Assembly (NCBI GenBank): GCA_963931605.1
Contig: OZ007031.1
Coordinates: forward strand, 1,922,001-1,986,000
From: CALUOB01 sp944322305
Lineage (GTDB): Bacteria; Actinomycetota; Coriobacteriia; Coriobacteriales; Coriobacteriaceae
Length of the DNA stretch: 64,000 nucleotides
Reading direction: 5' to 3'
Below the pieces are notes generated by a model. The model saw only the letters and a list, made by a program, of their open reading frames with translations. It did not search any database and was not told the DNA's origin. A program made the translations under genes and the position numbers. Shown piece by piece: positions 59,287 through 64,000 of this stretch. Positions within the stretch are counted from its first letter, which is position 1. The number at the start of each line of letters is the position of its first letter.

Positions 59287-59973
59287 ATGGCGCGCAACAA
59301 ATATCCCGAGGAAACCGTAAAGAAGATCCTCGATGTTGCCCAAGAGCTCTTCATGGTCAAAGGCTACGAGCACACCACGATGGCCGACATTGTAAACAAT
59401 CTGGGCGGCCTTACCAAAGGCGCCATCTACCATCACTTCAAGAGCAAGGAAGAGATCCTCAACGCCATCACCGACCGCATGAACGAGCCGGCGATCGAGC
59501 GCATGGAGGAGATCGCCGCCGATCGCAGCCTATCCGGCTTGGAAAAGGTGCGCGCCTACTATAGCGCGTCGGCCGAGACGGGCGTGATGGACGCGTGGCA
59601 AGCCATGCGTCCCTCGCAGGATCCGGTGCGCAGCGCGCGCTTGCTGGCCGAGGAGTACCGCGGGTCGCTGGAGTACGCGCGCCGCTTTCTGCAGCCGGCG
59701 ATAGAGGAGGGCATCGCCGACGGCAGCATGGCGGCGACATGTCCCCGGGAGACCGCCGAGGCGCTCAACCTGCTCGGCAACCTGTGGGTGGTGCCGATTT
59801 TCAACCCGGCTTCCTCGACGGAGCAGTACCAGCGCCGGCTGGCGGTGTTTTACCAGGTGGCCCGCTCGCTCGGGATCGATCTGGCAGACGGTGCGGCGCG
59901 CGACGCGCTTGCCCGCTGGGCAAAGGTGGCGGGCGAGAAAGTCGCGGGTGGGGAGGATCCGTCGGCTGCATAG
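59287..59973 (+). CDS. TetR family transcriptional regulator of an MFS exporter
   Basis: The 228-residue protein has the TetR N-terminal domain (EETVKKILDVAQELFMVKGY, then TMADIVNNLGGLTKGAIYHHF) and a large helical ligand domain. The ATG follows AAAGGAGG. Palindromic sites before it and before the MFS gene, 81 bp downstream, suggest that it controls both. A GEK tail motif (VAGEKVAGGED) is near the C-terminus. Confidence 0.9.
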   Translation: MARNKYPEETVKKILDVAQELFMVKGYEHTTMADIVNNLGGLTKGAIYHHFKSKEEILNAITDRMNEPAIERMEEIAADRSLSGLEKVRAYYSASAETGVMDAWQAMRPSQDPVRSARLLAEEYRGSLEYARRFLQPAIEEGIADGSMAATCPRETAEALNLLGNLWVVPIFNPASSTEQYQRRLAVFYQVARSLGIDLADGAARDALARWAKVAGEKVAGGEDPSAA

Positions 59974-60020
59974 CCGATAGACGAGAGGAGCCGCTGCGTG
60001 CGGCTTTCTTTCGAGCATAT

Positions 60021-60042
60021 ATACATACCAACCGAATGTATG
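60021..60042. promoter_or_regulatory. Operator candidate before the MFS gene
   Basis: ATACATACCAA (60021-60031) and ATGTATG (60036-60042) form an imperfect palindrome. The word CATACCAA is shared with the site at 59238-59260. It lies just upstream of the MFS ribosome site GAAAGGATG. Confidence 0.65.
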
Positions 60043-60054
60043 AAAGGATGACCC

Positions 60055-61395
60055 ATGCATGCCATGACCGACAAGCACCAAGGACGAGAGACCTCCGCGC
60101 CCCTGCAGCATGCGTGCCGGCCCAATGCGCAGAGGACGCCTGCGTCGCCGCGCAGGCGCAGGGCAAAACCCGGCGGACCTGTGCGGCTCTTCACCCCGGG
60201 CTTTCGCGCCATCGTGGCGGCGCAGGCCTTCTCGCTGCTCGGAGCCGAGATCTTGCAGTTCGTGCTGCCGCTGTACCTGCTGAACCTCACCGGGTCGGGC
60301 ACGCTGTACGGCGCAGTGGTGGCTGCCGGCTTCGTTCCGTACACGCTGCTCGTGCCCATTGGCGGCGTGCTGGCCGACCGTACGCGCAAGCGCGGCGTCA
60401 TGGCGGCGCTAGACGCGCTTCTCGCCTGCGTCATGCTGGGGTACTTGGCGCTTGCAGGCTCGCCGGTTCTCGTTGAGGCAACGGTTGCCGTGCTCATGGT
60501 GGCGTTTGCCGCGCAGGCGCTGTACCAACCGTGCGTGCAGTCCGCCGTTCCGCACGTGGTTTCTGCCGAGGAGATCCCGGCGGCGGTGGCCGTAACCAAC
60601 CAGGTCGGCATGGTCACCGGCATCGGCGGGCCGGTGCTGGGCGGCATGGTGTTCGGGTTCTGGGGGCTGGCGCCGATCGTGGCGCTGTCCGCGGCGTCGT
60701 TTGCCGCATCGTGCGTGCTCACGCTGCTGTTCGTGCGCGTTCCGTACGATCCGCCGCAGCGCACTGCGGGGCTCGCCGCCACCGCCCGCGCCGACTTGGC
60801 CGAGGCCTTGGGCTTCCTGCGCGGGCGCGCGCTCATGCGCCGCATCATGCTGGCGGGCATGCTGGTGAACATGTTCGGCGCTTCGCTCATCAACGTCGGC
60901 ACACCCTACGCCGTGACCGAGTACCTGGGGCTTTCCAACCAGCTCATGGGCGTGGCGCAGGGCGCGTTGGCGGTGGGAGGCCTGGCGGGCGGCGCGCTTG
61001 TCGCCCTTAAGCCCGACCGCTTTGGCGTGCGATCCATGCCGGCGTTTCTCGCACTGGCCGCTGCGTGCCTGGGCGCGGTGGCCGCCGTGCTGGCCGCGGG
61101 ACTTCCGCCGCTTGCGAGCTTTTGCGGGATGCTTGCGTGCTACGTGCTCACCATGGTGTTCTGCATGGTCGCCTCCATTGCGCTGATGTCGTATCTGCAG
61201 ATCAAGAGCCCGGACGTTCTGGTGGGCAAGGTCATGGCGCTCTCCATGATGCTGCTGAACCTCGCCACGCCGGCGGGCCAGCTGGTGTACGGCGTGGCGT
61301 TTGACCATGCGGTGCCGTGGGTCATTGCGCTCGTTGCTGCGATCGTGGTGGCGGGTGTTGCCGGGGCGCTGCGCGCGGCGCTCGGGCGGGAGTAG
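60055..61395 (+). CDS. MFS exporter under TetR control
   Basis: The 446-residue protein has a 45-residue basic N-terminal extension (RRRRAKPGG) and then 12 membrane segments. The first half contains the MFS loop GGVLADRTRKRGV. The order of motifs resembles DHA3-type drug exporters (MFS_3). It is adjacent to the TetR gene with shared operator words, a common arrangement for ligand-induced efflux. The substrate is unknown. Confidence 0.85.
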   Translation: MHAMTDKHQGRETSAPLQHACRPNAQRTPASPRRRRAKPGGPVRLFTPGFRAIVAAQAFSLLGAEILQFVLPLYLLNLTGSGTLYGAVVAAGFVPYTLLVPIGGVLADRTRKRGVMAALDALLACVMLGYLALAGSPVLVEATVAVLMVAFAAQALYQPCVQSAVPHVVSAEEIPAAVAVTNQVGMVTGIGGPVLGGMVFGFWGLAPIVALSAASFAASCVLTLLFVRVPYDPPQRTAGLAATARADLAEALGFLRGRALMRRIMLAGMLVNMFGASLINVGTPYAVTEYLGLSNQLMGVAQGALAVGGLAGGALVALKPDRFGVRSMPAFLALAAACLGAVAAVLAAGLPPLASFCGMLACYVLTMVFCMVASIALMSYLQIKSPDVLVGKVMALSMMLLNLATPAGQLVYGVAFDHAVPWVIALVAAIVVAGVAGALRAALGRE

Positions 61396-61524
61396 GGACG
61401 CCATGCGTGGCGGCAAAATGGTACGTATATAGAAGTAAAAAACTGTGGTATGCTGGACAAGCGCCTTGAGAGGACCTGCAAGGGCAGGGCGCGCGTATTC
61501 ATTGCAAGCAAAAGGAGAGAGAGC

Positions 61525-62085
61525 ATGAAGTTCGTTTGCCCGGTGTGCGGTTACGTTGAGGAGTTCGACGGCGAGGAGCTGCCCGCCGATTTCAAGTGCC
61601 CCCAGTGCGGCGTCTCCGGCGACCGCTTCATCAAGCAGTCCGACACCGAGATGACCTGGGCCGCTGAGCACGTCGTGGGCGTTGGCAAGCTCCCCGAGGT
61701 CTCCGAGGACATCGTGGCCGACCTGCGCGCCAACTTCGAGGGCGAGTGCACCGAGGTCGGCATGTACCTGGCCATGGCCCGCGTTGCGCACCGCGAGGGC
61801 TATCCGGAGATCGGCCTGTACTGGGAGAAGGCCGCTCACGAGGAGGCCGAGCACGCCGCCAAGTTCGCTGAGCTCCTGGGCGAGGTCGTGACCGACTCCA
61901 CCAAGAAGAACCTCGAGATGCGCGTTGAGGCCGAGAACGGCGCTACCGCCGGCAAGACCGACCTGGCCAAGCGCGCCAAGGCCGCCGGCCTGGACGCCAT
62001 CCACGACACCGTGCACGAGATGGCTCGCGACGAGGCCCGTCACGGCAAGGCGTTCGCCGGCCTGCTGAAGCGTTACTTCGGCTAA
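61525..62085 (+). CDS. Reverse rubrerythrin (rubredoxin domain first)
   Basis: The 186-residue protein has a rubredoxin-like Cys4 site at its N-terminus (Cys5, 8, 25 and 28 in CPVCGY and CPQCGV). A ferritin-like di-iron helical bundle follows, with the E-x2-H pairs EAEH and DEARH. In classical rubrerythrin the rubredoxin is C-terminal; this order is the 'reverse' type that acts as NADH-dependent peroxide or oxygen reductase with partner proteins in anaerobes. The ATG follows AAAGGAGAG. A strong terminator follows. Confidence 0.93.
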   Translation: MKFVCPVCGYVEEFDGEELPADFKCPQCGVSGDRFIKQSDTEMTWAAEHVVGVGKLPEVSEDIVADLRANFEGECTEVGMYLAMARVAHREGYPEIGLYWEKAAHEEAEHAAKFAELLGEVVTDSTKKNLEMRVEAENGATAGKTDLAKRAKAAGLDAIHDTVHEMARDEARHGKAFAGLLKRYFG

Positions 62086-62123
62086 GCCACCTGCCGCATC
62101 GCACGGCGCAAGGCTGCTGCTGA

Positions 62124-62158
62124 GGCGGGGTCACCCAAGCGGGTGGCCCCGCCTTTTT
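62124..62158 (+). terminator. Rho-independent terminator of the rubrerythrin gene
   Basis: GGCGGGGTCACCC (62124-62136) pairs with GGGTGGCCCCGCC (62141-62153) over an AAGC loop, with one mismatch, followed by TTTTT. It is a textbook terminator 38 bp after the stop codon. Confidence 0.93.
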
Positions 62159-62311
62159 CGTGCACGGGGTGCGGCTGGCTTGCCTCGCGCATGTGCGTGA
62201 GGGGTGGAGCCGCCGGGCGAGAAGCACCGTTTGCCCGTGCGGCGGTATACCGCGGCCGCGTTGGGGAATGAGCCCAAGAAAGAGCCGGCGCGGTGGAGAA
62301 GCGAGGTTGCC

Positions 62312-62968
62312 ATGAGCTCTGAGGACACGCGGACGCAGGCTGCCGCGGAGATGGATGCAGGGATGGGCGCTGAGACGAGCGCGGAGGTGGGTGCCGGAGC
62401 GGCTGCGGACGCAAATCCCGCAGCAGGTGCGGCGACAAGCGCGAAGACGGCTGCGGAAACACCCGCGGAATCCATTGCGGGGACGGGTGGGCAGGCGGGC
62501 GCCGAGGGGCACGCGCATCCGCAGCGGCACAAGCTGAAAGGCGCGCTTCAGATGATTGCGGGCGCCGCGCTTGCGGTTGCCGGCGTGCCCATGATGGCGC
62601 TGCCCGGCCCCGGCGTTGCGGCGCTGGCGGGAGGCGCGGCGCTTATCAGCAAGGGTCAGCGCAACTACGCGGGGCGCGCTGCCTCTCCTCTGGAAGCAAA
62701 GCTTGACGAGGCCGCCTACACCTTGGGCTCGGCGGCGAAAGATCACGCCTCCCGCGCGGCCGAGGCGGCGGCGCGCCAGGCGCCGGTGGTGGCGGAGGCT
62801 GCTGCCCGCACGGCGCTGAAGGGCGCAGGGCTTGCGCTCACCGGCGCAGGCAAGGTGGTCGAGACGGGCGGACACCTTGCCGCCAAGGGGTGCTTCTCGC
62901 TGGCAGATGCGCTGCGGGAGCACGCGGACAAGCAGGACGGCAAACGCGTCGCCGGCACTGCCGAGTAG
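62312..62968 (+). CDS. Ala-rich protein with PGPG membrane hairpin
   Basis: The 218-residue protein has a 70-residue Ala/Thr/Glu low-complexity N-terminus. A hydrophobic hairpin (about 75-108) follows, containing MMALPGPGVAALAGGAALI, similar to the PGPGW transmembrane family. The C-terminal half is an Ala-rich amphipathic helix set. The ATG at 62312 follows GCGAGG. Function unknown. Confidence 0.6.
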   Translation: MSSEDTRTQAAAEMDAGMGAETSAEVGAGAAADANPAAGAATSAKTAAETPAESIAGTGGQAGAEGHAHPQRHKLKGALQMIAGAALAVAGVPMMALPGPGVAALAGGAALISKGQRNYAGRAASPLEAKLDEAAYTLGSAAKDHASRAAEAAARQAPVVAEAAARTALKGAGLALTGAGKVVETGGHLAAKGCFSLADALREHADKQDGKRVAGTAE

Positions 62969-62992
62969 CCGGGCAAAGCGCCTGCCTCTGTC

Positions 62993-63201
62993 TCAGTACT
63001 TTACCAGCACGAGGTGGCAACGTCGGCATAGGTAAGCAGGCGGACCACCGGCCTCGTTAAGAAAACGCTGTGGTTTGATGACTACGTCGTTGCTGCCGGC
63101 AATGCCCGTGAGCTTAAGGGGCCGGCCGGTCCAAAGCACTTGGCATTGTGCGCACTGAGCCGGCCGCATTCCCTTTCACAGCCGCATTGAGGACACTGCA
63201 T
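62993..63201 (-). pseudogene. Zinc-ribbon protein gene broken by a frameshift
   Basis: The minus-strand frame from 63201 encodes MQCPQCGCERE and then runs into unrelated sequence. Shifting by -1 near 63169 continues as MRPAQCAQCQVLWTGRPLKL ... PPAYLCRRCHLVLVKY to a stop at 62993. Together they give two CxxC pairs plus a further CPQC start, a coherent small zinc-ribbon protein of about 68 residues. The break is one base missing in GAAAGGGAATG. The second frame alone (62993-63169, 58 residues) might still be translated from its own ATG. Sequencing error is possible. Confidence 0.6.
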
Positions 63202-63361
63202 GACGCCCCCTCCTTCATCGCAGGCGAAGGCATTGCGAGCGGGTGGCACGCTTTTATGTATAGGCGCTATGCGCGGCAGGCGGTGGGAATCGCGCGCCTG
63301 GGAATGTTGTGTCCGCACGGACTGGCACCATGCCAAGCAAGGGAGACGCAGGGAGGAAGCC

Positions 63362-64000
63362 ATGGCGCGCACAGCCTATCCGTGGGACAACCCGCAGCGT
63401 AAACACGTCGCGGCGGCAGAGCAGCAGAGTCAGGTGGGAGCGGCCTCGGACATACCTGCGCCTGAGGAGGCGCGCTCTGCTCCGGGTGCTCGCAAGCGGG
63501 GCGGCCGCGCCCGGGTGAGCGAGAAGATCGGTCACCACGTTGACGAGGACGAGCTGCTGCGCCGCTTTGCCGCCGGCGAGGCGCTTGTCGCCATGACGGC
63601 GTTCGACGGGCTTGACTTGACGGACGTTTCGGCCGGCGCGGCCACGTTCGAGCAGGTGGTGTTTCGCTCGTGCGCCTTCGACGGGGTGGACTTCTCGCGC
63701 TGTACCTTCACCGACGTGGTGTTCAGCGGCTGCCGGTTCACGGGGTGCCGGCTCGAGCGCTGCTGGCTCAACCGGTGCGATTTCCGCGCATGCTCGGCGC
63801 CCGGCCTCAGCTTTCTCAAGAGCCGCCTCACCGCCGTTGCGATCTCAGACAGCCAGCTGCGCTACGCCGACTTCTCGGAGGCCGCCCTAGAGGGCTTCTC
63901 TGCGCGCGAAACCTCGCTTGCCGAAAGCGTGTGGCACAACGTGCGCCCGAGGCGAGTTATCTTGGATGCCTGCAACTTGGAGCGGATCGACGTGTTCCGC
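63362..64000 (+). CDS. Pentapeptide-repeat protein (3' end beyond the window)
   Basis: From the ATG at 63362, after GGGAGGA, 213 codons are open to the window end. After a 60-residue polar N-terminus with RVSEKIGHH, residues about 80-213 follow the A(D/N)Lxx-type pentapeptide pattern: FDGLDLTDVS, CAFDGVDFSRCTF, GCRFTGCRLERC and RYADFSEAALEGFS. Such proteins form a right-handed quadrilateral helix; some protect gyrase from quinolones, many have unknown targets. Confidence 0.85.
   Translation, partial: MARTAYPWDNPQRKHVAAAEQQSQVGAASDIPAPEEARSAPGARKRGGRARVSEKIGHHVDEDELLRRFAAGEALVAMTAFDGLDLTDVSAGAATFEQVVFRSCAFDGVDFSRCTFTDVVFSGCRFTGCRLERCWLNRCDFRACSAPGLSFLKSRLTAVAISDSQLRYADFSEAALEGFSARETSLAESVWHNVRPRRVILDACNLERIDVFR

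Overview
The window is high-GC, densely coded bacterial DNA. Its gene set points to a host-associated anaerobic actinobacterium of the class Coriobacteriia (Olsenella, Atopobium or Collinsella relatives). The clues are group II ECF vitamin and amino-acid transporters, a mannose-family PTS with a DUF956 partner, a reverse-type rubrerythrin, an anaerobic ThiH-based thiamine pathway and a MurT-GatD cell-wall amidation enzyme. The taxonomic call is inference; no rRNA gene is present.

Layout: 1-2.0 kb, the 3' part of a fused MurT-GatD lipid II amidase. 2.4-3.4 kb, a Fic protein. 3.5-8.2 kb, a probable tryptophan ECF transporter: a leader peptide with three consecutive Trp codons, an attenuator, an S-component, a fused double ATPase and EcfT. 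8.3-15 kb, a C26 peptidase and aspartate-family genes (thrB, thrC, lysC, asd). 15.1-19 kb, a mannose-family PTS operon (EIIAB, EIIC, EIID) with DUF956. 19.6-25.1 kb, a coiled-coil FtsX-type ABC exporter with a divergent TetR regulator. 25.8 kb, tRNA-Glu. 26-32 kb, two XRE regulators, bioY, a small IorA-like Fe-S protein with slyD, a coupled pair of repeat-like cytosolic proteins and a NusG_II protein. 33.4-38.4 kb, a KefB-type K+/H+ antiporter, an hsmA/TetR pair and DAHP synthase. 38.4-45.7 kb, a Phd/RelE module, membrane proteins, HelD, a DUF1294 protein and an MNT/HEPN module. 45.8-52.3 kb, a UvrA paralogue, a GrpB-fold protein, glycerate kinase and a SotB-like MFS. 52.5-56.5 kb, the thiamine operon thiS-F-G-H-E. 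56.8-64 kb, trmL, small membrane proteins, an AbrB-like protein, a TetR/MFS pair, rubrerythrin, a frameshifted zinc-ribbon gene and a pentapeptide-repeat protein cut by the window end.

The most unusual content lies between genes. Three intergenic regions (4.87-5.24, 25.08-25.56 and 32.30-33.0 kb) carry arrays of degenerate 30-bp units, GGGCGARAA ... ATACGA. The first half runs forward and the second half is inverted, around a centre of about 90-100 bp. Other intergenic regions (2.1, 19.0-19.5, 35.6, 49.2-49.4 and 56.6 kb) use different sequences, but several share the 30-bp period, the inversion, or both. A related word, GGCGAGAAG, occurs 24 times by eye, where base composition predicts about one. 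It lies both between genes and inside genes, often in low-complexity in-frame protein inserts. I know of no described element with this design and propose it as the candidate novel system.
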